Program-made: the position numbers and the translations under genes
In this document: piece by piece, positions 56,125-64,000 of the stretch
Position numbering within the stretch: position 1 is the stretch's first letter
Layout of the letters: each line of letters starts with the position of its first letter
Origin: Actinomycetota bacterium
GTDB taxonomy: Bacteria > Actinomycetota > Thermoleophilia > Solirubrobacterales > 70-9
Reading direction: 5' to 3'
DNA length: 64,000 nucleotides
Assembly: GCA_005885405.1 (NCBI GenBank)
Contig: VAYN01000012.1
Span: 202,555-266,554, forward strand
The notes under the pieces: model-generated
The model's input: only the letters and a program-made list of their open reading frames with translations
Told to the model about the DNA's origin: nothing
Database searches by the model: none

Positions 56125-57875
56125 TCACCCGGCTCCAACGACCAGGAACTCGGCGCCGACGGACTGGCAGTTGGCCGCGACTGCATTCAGCAACGTATCC
56201 AACCGCCGCAGCCGGGAAAGTTGGTGATGGTTTGCGTCGTTTCTGACTTCGGCAACCAAGCACTCGACCCGATCGCGTCCAGCTGCTCCACAAATTGCTG
56301 CCGGTCCCTGCCAACGCCGTCCTCCCATGCCAGCAAGGTCAAGACATCCGGGAACTGAGTCCCAAGGAGGTTGCCCGACGCTGCAACGGAATCGAGGTGG
56401 CGAAGGTTCTTCACCGCCTGTGCGCATACGGTCTCGTACGGGGCGACAGCAATCTCTCTCGCCGGGCTGGCGGAATGCGCGCCCTTGGCATGAATCAACG
56501 TAAGGACCGGCTTGTCCTCTGAAAGATCGAGATGGATGAAGTCCGCCGTCTCGCCGGGGCGGTCGTCACAGGCGAGCCAACCGCGCGCTCCGATGAGACC
56601 TGCACCGGTCGGCCACTCGTTGTAAATCCAGCCAAATAGCGAGCGGTCGGTGTCGTTAATCGCAGAGAGTCCGTCCTGTGGCTTCTCGCGGTCGACTTCC
56701 CAATCGGTGCCAAAGGGAATCCATTTCCAACCGACGAACGGCAGATCCCGGTAGCGCATCGAGAAGACTTGACGGTCTTGAACCGAGTGCCCGGACTCGA
56801 AGTTCACGGTTACCGCCTCCGGATTGTGCAGGTTCGCCATGACCTGCGTGAACTCCCCGACGTAACCGGGAGTGGCTGATCCCGAAAGCGAGCCATTGAT
56901 CTCATCTCCAACCATGGAGAAATCAAGATCGATCGTGCCCACAACCTCACCGCCTTGGTGCACACTCGCCGATAGCGAAGTTCCTTGCGCTTGCGTGACC
57001 TCAAACGAGGTACCAAATGCAAGTTTCTCCATCGCCGCCAGCGCATCCGCCTCGGTAGAATCAAGGACGGGTCCGGCAATAAGGAGCTCGGGCGGAGTGA
57101 TCGCGACCTCGTAGGCGCCCTCTACCCCAGAAAGATCGCTCTGGGAGGTTGCAAGGACAGGTAATGGCTCGAGGCTCGCCCCCTCGTTTTCGGCCAATAC
57201 GGCGAGCGCCGCAGCAATCGATGCCTCGAAGTCATGCCGATCGGTAGAAGGCGCGACCCAAAGCCGGGACTCGTCTACCGCGAGCCCCATAACGTCCCCA
57301 ATAGTCGCGTTGTCGGGTTCGGCGCGGATCGCCGTGTATCGGTAGCTCTGGTCGGCGAGTGGGTCGAGTGCGCCTTTCAGATCACGGCCGCTCATGACCT
57401 TCGCATCGGCCTTGGAATCAGTCGAATGATGGGTGCCTCGCAGCCACAGGGTCCGAGCCCGGCCCTTTACGAAGGACGCCTTCATCTCGCCTGCGGTCGC
57501 AAATCGCAGTGGGCCCAATTTTCCTTTGCGCAGGGCCTTCTTCACCGAACTTTTTTTCGAAGTCTCGGTGATGTGGATTGCAAGCCAATCTCCGCTCCTC
57601 AAGACAAGAGCCAAGTGGTTCACCCTGTCCAGGACTGGCTCGGTGGCCCAGGCAACTGAGCGACGGACTTCATAGTGCACAAAGGACGTGTCAAGCGGCT
57701 CGGTCTCATTGCCAACCGCGACCACCCGGCGCGACCCGTCGCCTGGTTTGACGTCCATGACTTTGCGCAGCTTCAGGAGCGTTTGCCTGGCGGTTTGCTC
57801 GCTTCCGTCGTGGATGCGTGCCACGAAAACCGATTTGAACGGCTTTAGGTCATCCAGGCTCAGTTTGATTGGCAT
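56125..57875 (-). CDS. Large hypothetical protein with probable PD-(D/E)xK nuclease domain; 3' end frameshifted
   Basis: About 580 residues from ATG 57875 (MPIKLSLDDLKPFKSVFV). The N-terminal two thirds are unrecognised mixed alpha/beta. Around residues 435-475, WLACDDRPGETADFIHLDL then PVLTLIHAKGAHSAS and ETVCAQAVKNL match the layout D...E-x-(A)D...H-x-K of nuclease domains found at the C-termini of defence-type helicases. The reading frame stops early at 56187 (GGWIRC); the expected end RLRRLDTLLNAVAANCQSVG AEFLVVG lies in the neighbouring frame to 56125, joined at a CCC run near 56215. Possible effector of the defence locus. Confidence 0.6.
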
Positions 57876-58194
57876 CGCTACGGCCCCCGCCGTTCCGGAG
57901 TGATGCTCGGATCCTCCCGGTCCTGCGGGCACCACGCAAGGTCAGTTTCGGGTACGCGTTGAGAACCGGGGCTGCGCCATCGCCGGCGGGGTTTCATTTC
58001 GGTCACATCCGCGCGGGAAGCCCCAGAGCAATTGGGCGGCCCGTCGCCCTTCAATCCCGGGGACAAGGATGTGGGCAGTTGTGCGCACAAAATTCATTGT
58101 TGACCAGGAGGGCTGTAATTCCCCATGAGCATTCCCGACGTTGCCGCGGACCGAGGCGGTGAGGGGAGCGGACGCGTTCGTCGGCCGGCCCTTC
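57876..58194. other. Non-coding gap with internal att-like site
   Basis: 319 bases without a credible gene, between the nuclease-like gene start and the UvrA paralogue end. It contains repeat copy B (57992-58009), followed 31 bases later by CCGTCGCCCTTCAATCCCGG, which resembles the right att region CCGTCCTTTCAAGCCGAAGG at 61781-61800 with nearly the same spacing. Also a probable promoter region for the gene at 57875. Confidence 0.5.
57992..58009 (+). repeat. Island repeat B
   Basis: TTTCATTTCGGTCACATC, 15 of 18 bases shared with copies A and C. It is followed at ~31 bases by a degenerate version of the att core, marking the probable seam between two inserted elements. Confidence 0.5.
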
Positions 58195-60690
58195 TCAGGG
58201 GAGGTGCCGGGCGAGATACGGACCCGTGCGGCTCTCGGGCGTGGCCGCGAGTTGCGCCGGTGTACCGGTGGCGATGATCCGGCCGCCGGCGTCGCCGCCG
58301 CCCGGGCCGAGCTCGATGGTCCAGTCGGTGCAGGCGATGACGTCGAGGTCGTGCTCGACGACGACGACCGTGTTGCCGGCATCGACCAGGCGCTGGAGCT
58401 GGACGATCAGCAGTTCGATGTCGGCCGGGTGCAGCCCGGTGGTTGGCTCGTCGAGCAGGTAGAGCGTGTGTCCTCGGCGGGCGCGCTGCAGCTCGGTCGC
58501 CAGCTTGATCCGCTGGGCCTCGCCGCCTGAGAGCTCGGTCGCGGGCTGGCCGAGGCGCAGGTAGCCGAGACCGACGTCGCGCAGGGTGCCGAGGCTGCGG
58601 TCCGCGGCGGGGACGTCGGCGAGGAAGTCGGCGGCCTCGTCGACGGTCATCCGCAGGACGTCGGCGATGGTGTGTGACCGGTAGGTGATCGCGAGCGTCT
58701 CCGGGTTGTAGCGGGCGCCGCCGCAGGTCGGGCAGGGTCCGTAGGTGCCGGGCAGGAACAGCAGCTCGACGGCGACGAAGCCCTCCCCTTGGCAGGTCTC
58801 ACAGCGCCCGCCCGCGACGTTGAAGGAGAAGCGGCCCGGCCCCCAGCCGCGCTTGCGCGCTCCGTCGGTGGCGGCGAACAGCTTGCGGACCGCGTCGAAC
58901 ATCCCCGTGTAAGTGGCGAGGTTGGACCGGGGCGTGCGCCCGATCGGCTTCTGGTCGACGGTGACCAGCCGAGACAGCGCCTCGAGTCCCGCGGCCTCGA
59001 CGCCCACGACCTCGCCGTCCTCAGCGGACTCCGCATCGTCCTCCTCGGCCTCGGCCACCTGCGCCGCGGCGCCGACCACGTCGGCGAGCACCTGGGTCAC
59101 CAGGGTCGACTTGCCGGAGCCCGACACGCCGGCCACCGCGGTCAGCAGCCCCAGCGGGAACCTGACCGCGAGATCGCGCAGGTTGTGCCGGGTGATGTGC
59201 CGGAGCTCCAGCCATTCCTCCGGGTCACGAGGCGCCCGCGCGGATCTCGAATCCGACACGGGAAAGAGATATCGGCGGGTAATCGACCGCTCGACCTCGG
59301 CGAGGCCCTCGACCGGGCCGCTGTAGAGCACCTCACCGCCGTGCTCACCGGCCGCGGGCCCGACGTCGACGATCCAGTCGGCCCGGCGGGCGACGTCCAT
59401 GTCGTGCTCGACGACGAAGAGCGAGTTGCCCGCTTCCCTGAGTCGCTGGAGGACGAGCATCAGCGGCTCGGCGTCGGCGGGATGGAGCCCGGCCGAGGGC
59501 TCGTCGAGGACGTAGAGCACCCCGAAGAGCCCCGAGCGCAGCTGCGTCGCCAGCCGCAGCCGCTGCATCTCGCCGGGAGAGAGCGTGGTCGTCGTCCGGC
59601 TCAGGCCGAGGTAGCCGAGGCCGAGCTCGACCAGGACCGCGATCCGCTCACGAAGGTCGCCGGCGATCAGCTTGGCCACGTCGGTCCGCTCGCCGGAGAG
59701 GGCCGAGAGATGCGCCGGTTCGGGGTCCTCGAGCTCGGCGGCCGGACGCAGGACCTCGGCCAGGGTGGTGAGAGGAAGCGCCGATAGTTCGGCGATGTCG
59801 TAGCCGGCGAAGGTGACCGCCAGCGCCTCCGGCCGCAGCCGCTTGCCGTGGCAGACCGGACACGGAGCGGTTTCGACGTACTGCAGGGCGCGCCGTCGCA
59901 TCGCCGCGCTCTGGGAGTTCGCGAGCGTGTGGCGGATGTGGCGTTCGGCGCTCGAGAAGGTGCCGTTGTAGTAGTAGTCGGCTTCGACTTCGGCGCGGTC
60001 AGGGTGGACTTCGACGGTGGGCTGCTCGTCGGTGAAGAGGATCCAATTGCGATCCCTACGACTGAGCTTGCGCCATGGCTTGTCGATGTCGAAGCCCAGC
60101 GTGACCAGGATGTCGCGAAGGTTTTGGCCTTGCCATGCCCCGGGCCAGGCGGCGACGGCGCGTTCGCGGATGCTCAGCGCGGGGTCAGGGACGAGCGTCT
60201 GCTCGGTGATGTTGTGGATCGTCCCGAGGCCGTGGCACTCGCGACAGGCGCCGATCGCGGTGTTCGGCGAGAACCAGTCTGAGTCCATCACCTCCTCGGC
60301 CCCGGGTGGGTAGGTGCCGGCTCGGGAGAACAGCATCCGCAGCGAGTTCGAGAGCGTCGTCACGGTGCCGACGCTGGAGCGCGAAGTCGCACCGCCGCGC
60401 CGCTGCTGAAGGGCGATCGCCGGCGGCAGGCCGGTGATGTCGCGTACCTTCGGCGCGTCCTGCTGGTCGAGAAGGCGCCGTGCGTACGGCGTCACGGACT
60501 CGAAGTAGCGTCGCTGCGCCTCCGCGTAGATCGTCCCGAATGCGAGCGAGGACTTCCCCGAGCCGGACACGCCGGTGAACACGGTCAGCGCGTCGCGCGG
60601 CGCGTCGAGGTCTACGGCGCGAAGATTGTGCTCCTCCGCCCCGCGCACGGAGACGAAGCCGTCTCGGGGATCGGCTGCGCCCGCCCGCAC
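58195..60690 (-). CDS. Class II-type UvrA paralogue without UvrB-binding domain
   Basis: 831 residues, against about 950 for housekeeping UvrA. Two ABC modules: Walker A GVSGSGKSSLAFGTIYAEAQ (~40) and GVSGSGKSTLVTQ (~525), signatures TLSPGEMQRLRLA and ELSGGEAQRIKLA, Walker B VLDEPSAGLHP and LLDEPTTGLHP, and zinc fingers CRECHG/CPVCHG and CETCQG/CPTCGG. After the first module the sequence passes directly from AGTYPPGAEEVMDSDWFSPN to the zinc region, so the UvrB-binding domain is absent. Such paralogues (UvrA2, DrrC-like) are linked to tolerance of DNA-binding drugs rather than UvrABC repair. Operon with the small gene upstream. Confidence 0.9.
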   Translation of the reverse strand: MRAGAADPRDGFVSVRGAEEHNLRAVDLDAPRDALTVFTGVSGSGKSSLAFGTIYAEAQRRYFESVTPYARRLLDQQDAPKVRDITGLPPAIALQQRRGGATSRSSVGTVTTLSNSLRMLFSRAGTYPPGAEEVMDSDWFSPNTAIGACRECHGLGTIHNITEQTLVPDPALSIRERAVAAWPGAWQGQNLRDILVTLGFDIDKPWRKLSRRDRNWILFTDEQPTVEVHPDRAEVEADYYYNGTFSSAERHIRHTLANSQSAAMRRRALQYVETAPCPVCHGKRLRPEALAVTFAGYDIAELSALPLTTLAEVLRPAAELEDPEPAHLSALSGERTDVAKLIAGDLRERIAVLVELGLGYLGLSRTTTTLSPGEMQRLRLATQLRSGLFGVLYVLDEPSAGLHPADAEPLMLVLQRLREAGNSLFVVEHDMDVARRADWIVDVGPAAGEHGGEVLYSGPVEGLAEVERSITRRYLFPVSDSRSARAPRDPEEWLELRHITRHNLRDLAVRFPLGLLTAVAGVSGSGKSTLVTQVLADVVGAAAQVAEAEEDDAESAEDGEVVGVEAAGLEALSRLVTVDQKPIGRTPRSNLATYTGMFDAVRKLFAATDGARKRGWGPGRFSFNVAGGRCETCQGEGFVAVELLFLPGTYGPCPTCGGARYNPETLAITYRSHTIADVLRMTVDEAADFLADVPAADRSLGTLRDVGLGYLRLGQPATELSGGEAQRIKLATELQRARRGHTLYLLDEPTTGLHPADIELLIVQLQRLVDAGNTVVVVEHDLDVIACTDWTIELGPGGGDAGGRIIATGTPAQLAATPESRTGPYLARHLP

Positions 60691-60699
60691 CCGACCGCC

Positions 60700-61008
60700 C
60701 TACTGTGGCGGCTTCTCGGCAAGGACGTCCAGCTGCTCGACGTTCGGCGGCTCGAACAGCTCGCCCGCTTTTTCGGCCAGCGCCTGCCCGACGGCGCCGT
60801 TGAGGTGCGCCTGGCGGCCGCTGTCGTCGGGGAACGCGTCGAAAATCCCGAACGAGGAGGGCCCGAACCGGACGGCGAACCAGCGGTCCGTGTCCGGCTC
60901 CTGTTCGACTAGTTCGAGGCCTTGGTCGAGGAAAGCCGCGACGTCATCCTCCTTACCCGGCAGCGCCTCGAGGCGTACGAAAAGTCCGACGTTCACTGGA
61001 GTGGCCAT
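60700..61008 (-). CDS. Antibiotic biosynthesis monooxygenase (ABM)-fold protein
   Basis: 102 residues. Dimeric ferredoxin-like fold: NVGLFVRLEALPGKEDDVAAFL, VEQEPDTDRWFAVRFGPSSFGIFDAFPDD, HLNGAVGQALAEKAGELF. Family members oxidise quinols or polyketides, or act as stress proteins, without cofactor. It ends 9 bases before the UvrA paralogue start, so both probably serve one purpose, such as handling a toxic aromatic compound (inference). Confidence 0.85.
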   Translation of the reverse strand: MATPVNVGLFVRLEALPGKEDDVAAFLDQGLELVEQEPDTDRWFAVRFGPSSFGIFDAFPDDSGRQAHLNGAVGQALAEKAGELFEPPNVEQLDVLAEKPPQ

Positions 61009-61185
61009 GAGTGGATTACGCTCCTTGTCTCCGTGGGTGGCCGCGGCTGAGTTGCCGTTCTGACCGGGATGCAGGACGACCGTCGCGCGTTCGCGATGGC
61101 TTCCTTCGCTCGCCTGCCTAACTGGTACCCGTACCCGGACTCGCGAGCGGCAAACTGGTTCGGGTCATCTTCGACACCCCCTTGA

Positions 61186-61677
61186 ATCGCGGGGTACCGC
61201 GCCCTACTGCTCTCGATCGGCGAAGGCGAGATCGCGGCGCGCGACAACGACCTCGAGGACGCCGGCACGTTCTCGGTCGACAAGGTCGTCGCCGACGCGT
61301 CGGTCGACGACTACGACGCGCTGCTGCTCCCGGGCGGAACGGTGAACCCGGACAAACTGCGGATGGACGAGGACGCGGTCCGGTTCGTCCGCGATTTCTT
61401 CAACTCCGGTAAGCCGATCGGCACGATCTGCCGCGGCCCGTGGGCTCTGGTCGAGGCCGGCGTTATGTCAGGGCGGCAGATCACCTCGTTCCCGAGCGTG
61501 CGAACCGATCTCCGTAACGCCGGTGCCGAAGTGCTCGACCAGGAGGTCGTCACCGACGAGTGTCTGGTCTCAAGCCGGAGTCCGGAAGACCTGCCCGCCT
61601 TCTGCGCCAAGGTCGTCGAGGAGTTCGCCGAGGGCAGGCACGACGCCCGTGTCGGGGCGGCGACGGGAGGTGCTTGA
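61186..61677 (+). pseudogene. 5'-truncated DJ-1/PfpI-family gene
   Basis: The frame opens after TGA 61183-61185 with coding sequence IAGYRALLLSIGEGEIAARD, DYDALLLPGGTVNPDKLRMD, the nucleophile Cys in IGTICRGPWALVEAG, SGRQITSFPSVRTDLRNAG and a C-terminal block to 61677. The first ~45 residues of the usual fold are missing and no start codon precedes the coding sequence, so this is a remnant. Intact members are glutamine-amidotransferase-like stress proteins or peptidases. Confidence 0.8.
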
Positions 61678-61729
61678 TGTTGAGGTTCAGGCGCCAGCCA
61701 GTACCCATCCTTTCAATTCGACTTTTCGG

Positions 61730-61747
61730 TCTCATCTCGGTCGCATC
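61730..61747 (+). repeat. Island repeat C
   Basis: TCTCATCTCGGTCGCATC; 16 of 18 bases match copy A. It lies 38 bases left of the right att core. Confidence 0.5.
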
Positions 61748-61785
61748 ATCCCCGCGATCCCTCTTGCGATGCGAACGACCCCGTC

Positions 61786-61802
61786 CTTTCAAGCCGAAGG
61801 TC
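61786..61802 (+). repeat. attR core: right copy of the 17-bp direct repeat
   Basis: Exact copy of tRNA bases 49437-49453. The sequence after it (TAGATTGGCGC) does not continue as a tRNA 3' half, so the tRNA end regained from the island is the one used now and the original end is lost or decayed. Confidence 0.75.
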
Positions 61803-61918
61803 TAGATTGGCGCTTCTAGATTCCCGGGGTCCGCTCGCTGCCTAGGTACCAAAACCAGCTTGGGCCTCCGGCAGCGACACGATTGTTTCTCATGAGAGCT
61901 TCTTCTTCTCAGGATGCC

Positions 61919-61947
61919 TTGACAAGAGAAGCAAAGTTCGGATAAAT
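61919..61947 (+). promoter_or_regulatory. Strong sigma-70-like promoter for the LamG gene
   Basis: TTGACA (61919-61924), 17-base spacer, ATAAAT (61942-61947), 42 bases before the ATG at 61989. Unusually close to consensus for a high-GC genome. Confidence 0.65.
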
Positions 61948-61978
61948 CCCCTGCTCGTCACCAGTCAATGAGCAGGGG
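61948..61978 (+). promoter_or_regulatory. Palindrome overlapping the start of transcription and the ribosome-binding site
   Basis: CCCCTGCTC (61948-61956) and GAGCAGGGG (61970-61978) are perfect 9-bp complements around a 13-base loop. The left arm abuts the -10 box and the right arm merges into the GGGGGGAAG ribosome-binding sequence. It may be a repressor operator, or an RNA hairpin masking the ribosome-binding site if transcription starts upstream. Confidence 0.5.
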
Positions 61979-61988
61979 GGAAGTCGTT

Positions 61989-64000
61989 ATGCCGGTAGTG
62001 AGAGGGGTCCGCTGGACCGTTGGAGCGCCGCTGCTCATCGCAGCTGCGTTGGCGTGGCTCGGGGCCATGGCTCTCATGCCTGTGAGCGCTGAGGCTCAGC
62101 AGCTCCCCGTCGCCGCCTACTCCTTCGACGCCGGCGAAGGCGAAGTCCTCGAAGACCTCACCGGCAACGGCCACGACGGCACCGTCGAAGGGGCCGACTG
62201 GACCAGCCGGGGTCGCTACGGCGGCGCGCTTGAATTCGATGAAAGCGGAGACTGTGTCTCGATCCCAGATAGCCCCGATCTGCAGCTGAGGGAGGAATTC
62301 ACGCTCGAGGCCTGGGTCAGGCCGCAGGCCGAATCCGGAGATCACCCTGTGATCTTCAAGGAAATCGAAAAATCGATGAGTTATGGGCTTTTCCTGGTCT
62401 CAGGCGCCTACCCACAGGGGTCCGTCTCCCCGCAGCCTTCGAAATTTGTGGATGACAAAGCCATCGATCCACTTCCACAAAAGGTCTGGAGTCACGTTGC
62501 CTTTACCTTCGATGGCGCAAAGCTGCGCATCTTTGTGAACGGAGAACTCATTCACGCGGTTGCCAGTGGGGGTCCGATCGCCAGCGAAAAAGCTCTGCGG
62601 ATCGGTTGCAGCCGCTACTGGAAAGAAACCTTCGACGGCCGCATCGACGAGGTCCGCGTCTACAACCGGGTGCTCAGCGCCGGCGAGGTCGCCGAGGACC
62701 GCGCCACCCCGCTGCAGACCCCCCAGCAGCTCCCCATCGCCGCCTACTCCTTCGACGCCGGCGAAGGCGAAGTCCTCGAAGACCTCACCGGCTCAGGCCA
62801 CGACGGCGCCGTCGAAGGCGGCGAATGGGTAGACCGCGGCCGCTTCGGCGGCGCCCTTGAATTCAACGGCGAAAAAGGCGAATGCGTCACCGTCCCCGAT
62901 TCCGAAGAGCTCCGCGGCCGCGAAGAATTCACCCTCGAGGCCTGGGTGCGGCCCAACTCCCCGGTCGGCGACGACCCGATCCTCTTCCGCGCCGACGGCG
63001 GCAACTACGGCGAGGTCCTGGGGATCGGGATCTGGAGCCCGGCTCGCCCCGAAGGCATCATCGGCGAAGGCAAAAGCGAATGGGAGAGCGTCACCGGCAC
63101 CGAATCGATCGAAGCCAACGTCTGGACCCACCTCGCCTTCACCTACGACGGCGCCAAGATGCGCCTCTATTCAAACGGCACCCTGGTCGGCACCCAGGCC
63201 CAGGCCGCCGGCCCGACCGGCGGCGCCGGACCGCTGGTGATCGGCTGCAACCCCAACTGGACCTCTGAAGTCTTCGACGGCCGCATCGACGAGGTCCGCG
63301 TCTACAACCGGGTGCTGGATGCCGGTGAAATTGGTGTCGATATGCGCACCGCAGTACCTGCCAAGCCCACTGTGATGACCGGCGAAGCTGAAGTACTGGG
63401 GCCCAATGAAGCCATCTTCTTGGGAACCGTGGCTTCGAATGACGCCGAGACTAGATATCGCTTCGAGTACGGAACGACGACTGCCTACGGCCAGATGGCT
63501 CCGGAAACCGAAGAAGAAATCGTCTACGAGAACGCCGAGCAAGAAGCTGAAGAAGCAGTTGCCTACTTGCAGCCGAACACCACGTATCACTACCGCCTCG
63601 TAGCGAGGAACACGGTAGGGACTGCAGTCGGCGAAGACAAAACGCTGACTACTCCGCCGTCTGAAGTAAGCCCGGAACAGGAAAAACTAGATCGCGAAGA
63701 AGAAGAGGACTTTACGGCCAGCATTTCAACTTTGCCTCCAAATTTCCTCGGCTTGAATTTCAGAGGACTTCAAGAGCGGACCATCCCCGACATGGAAAAA
63801 GTCGCTGAAACCGGTGCGAGTATGTATCGGATAAGCCTTGAGGACCTGACTCACTTCACGGCAGAAAGAACGAAGTACGACGAAGTGTTTCAGAGTGCCG
63901 CAGCCAACCATATGAAGGTTCTCTTCGTCCTCGGATCAAGGCATCTCACGACGAACAAGTCTGGTTTGGCGACTTGGGTTGAACGGATCGTCAGACGATA
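61989..64000 (+). CDS. Exported double-LamG protein with Fn3-like module and start of a TIM-barrel-like domain (3' end outside window)
   Basis: At least 670 residues, still open at the window edge. Signal peptide to ~36 (PLLIAAALAWLGAMALM ... SAEAQQ). LamG/concanavalin-like domain 1 (~36-235) and 2 (~247-443) share LPIAAYSFDAGEGEVLEDLTG and FDGRIDEVRVYNRVL. An Fn3-like module with YRFEYGTTTAYG and LQPNTTYHYRLVARNTVG follows (~455-553). From ~580, LPPNFLGLNFRGLQE and TGASMYRISLEDLTHF resemble the first strands of a glycoside-hydrolase-type TIM barrel. Probably an extracellular polysaccharide-binding enzyme. DNA of the two LamG copies is nearly identical at their ends but different in the middle. 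Confidence 0.85.
   Translation, partial: MPVVRGVRWTVGAPLLIAAALAWLGAMALMPVSAEAQQLPVAAYSFDAGEGEVLEDLTGNGHDGTVEGADWTSRGRYGGALEFDESGDCVSIPDSPDLQLREEFTLEAWVRPQAESGDHPVIFKEIEKSMSYGLFLVSGAYPQGSVSPQPSKFVDDKAIDPLPQKVWSHVAFTFDGAKLRIFVNGELIHAVASGGPIASEKALRIGCSRYWKETFDGRIDEVRVYNRVLSAGEVAEDRATPLQTPQQLPIAAYSFDAGEGEVLEDLTGSGHDGAVEGGEWVDRGRFGGALEFNGEKGECVTVPDSEELRGREEFTLEAWVRPNSPVGDDPILFRADGGNYGEVLGIGIWSPARPEGIIGEGKSEWESVTGTESIEANVWTHLAFTYDGAKMRLYSNGTLVGTQAQAAGPTGGAGPLVIGCNPNWTSEVFDGRIDEVRVYNRVLDAGEIGVDMRTAVPAKPTVMTGEAEVLGPNEAIFLGTVASNDAETRYRFEYGTTTAYGQMAPETEEEIVYENAEQEAEEAVAYLQPNTTYHYRLVARNTVGTAVGEDKTLTTPPSEVSPEQEKLDREEEEDFTASISTLPPNFLGLNFRGLQERTIPDMEKVAETGASMYRISLEDLTHFTAERTKYDEVFQSAAANHMKVLFVLGSRHLTTNKSGLATWVERIVRR
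62097..62165 (+). repeat. Intragenic direct repeat between the two LamG domains
   Basis: Bases 62097-62165 recur at 62724-62792 with one mismatch seen, and a second block 62631-62674 recurs exactly at 63273-63316. The blocks frame the LamG units and could promote unit gain or loss by recombination. Confidence 0.8.

Larger units (their letters stand above)
49437..61802. mobile_element. Genomic island integrated at tRNA-Glu
   Basis: Bounded by exact 17-bp direct repeats (49437-49453 inside the tRNA, 61786-61802 at the right). It contains a broken tyrosine recombinase near the left end, genes with composition and codon use unlike the surrounding housekeeping DNA (lower GC between about 51.4 and 57.9 kb), a defence-like operon and several damaged genes. 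The integrase is dead, so the island is probably fixed. An internal att-like site near 57992-58060 suggests that two elements inserted in tandem. Confidence 0.7.

Noticed and set aside
60993-61283. 96-codon - strand frame upstream of the ABM gene
   Set aside because: Overlaps the truncated DJ-1/PfpI coding sequence and shows no recognisable protein features.

Overview
The window comes from a high-GC actinobacterium, most likely of the class Thermoleophilia (Solirubrobacterales or a relative). This is inferred from the dnaK-grpE-dnaJ-hspR-clpB heat-shock operon, purSQL-type purine genes, a myo-inositol/phosphatidylinositol gene group, an F420-type oxidoreductase, and a long run of very large secreted proteins of kinds I associate with that class. 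No rRNA is present; a single tRNA gene is visible.

Layout. (1) 1-12038, + strand: a tandem array of exported proteins made of repeated families: two beta-propeller proteins with Lys/His-rich tails, two large repeat proteins that both carry apparent deletion-frameshifts, one KNSVG-repeat protein, and a pair of about 255-residue paralogues. (2) 12048-21363, mostly - strand: two purine operons (purC-purS-purQ-purL and purD-purE-purB) separated by a cytochrome P450, a small coiled-coil membrane protein and a glutaredoxin-like protein. (3) 21364-24789: a hypothetical gene bracketed by two long hairpins, then a multidomain cell-wall lytic enzyme and its membrane-anchored partner. (4) 24892-31396: the HspR-type chaperone operon. 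(5) 31567-49319: housekeeping and metabolic genes, including an exported nuclease/phosphatase-fold protein, cytochrome c, endonuclease III, the inositol lipid group (PAP2_3-type protein, CDP-alcohol transferase, Ino1), a GT-PHP fusion, a broken uracil-DNA glycosylase, an RNA methyltransferase, a histone H1-like protein, argF, lgt, prmC, lysS, a methyltransferase and an SDR.

(6) 49383-61802: a genomic island in a tRNA-Glu gene. A 17-bp stretch of the tRNA (anticodon loop to variable loop) is repeated exactly at the far end. Just inside the left end are a probable frameshifted winged-helix gene and a dead tyrosine integrase whose catalytic Tyr codon is a stop. The core cargo is a tightly coupled three-gene operon: a DruA-like (DUF4338) protein, a NurA-like nuclease and a HerA-like ATPase. 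It is followed convergently by a PUA/EVE-like gene and a probable PD-(D/E)xK nuclease gene. A second part carries a UvrB-domain-less UvrA paralogue, an antibiotic-biosynthesis-monooxygenase-fold protein and a truncated DJ-1/PfpI gene. A degenerate att-like site between the parts suggests two tandem insertions. The DruA-NurA-HerA operon is the best candidate here for an undescribed, probably anti-phage, system. (7) 61989-end: an exported double-LamG protein that runs off the window, preceded by a strong promoter and a palindrome.

Several genes carry single-base frameshifts in short G/C runs or small internal deletions. Some may be assembly errors rather than biology, and this must be kept in mind when reading the pseudogene calls.
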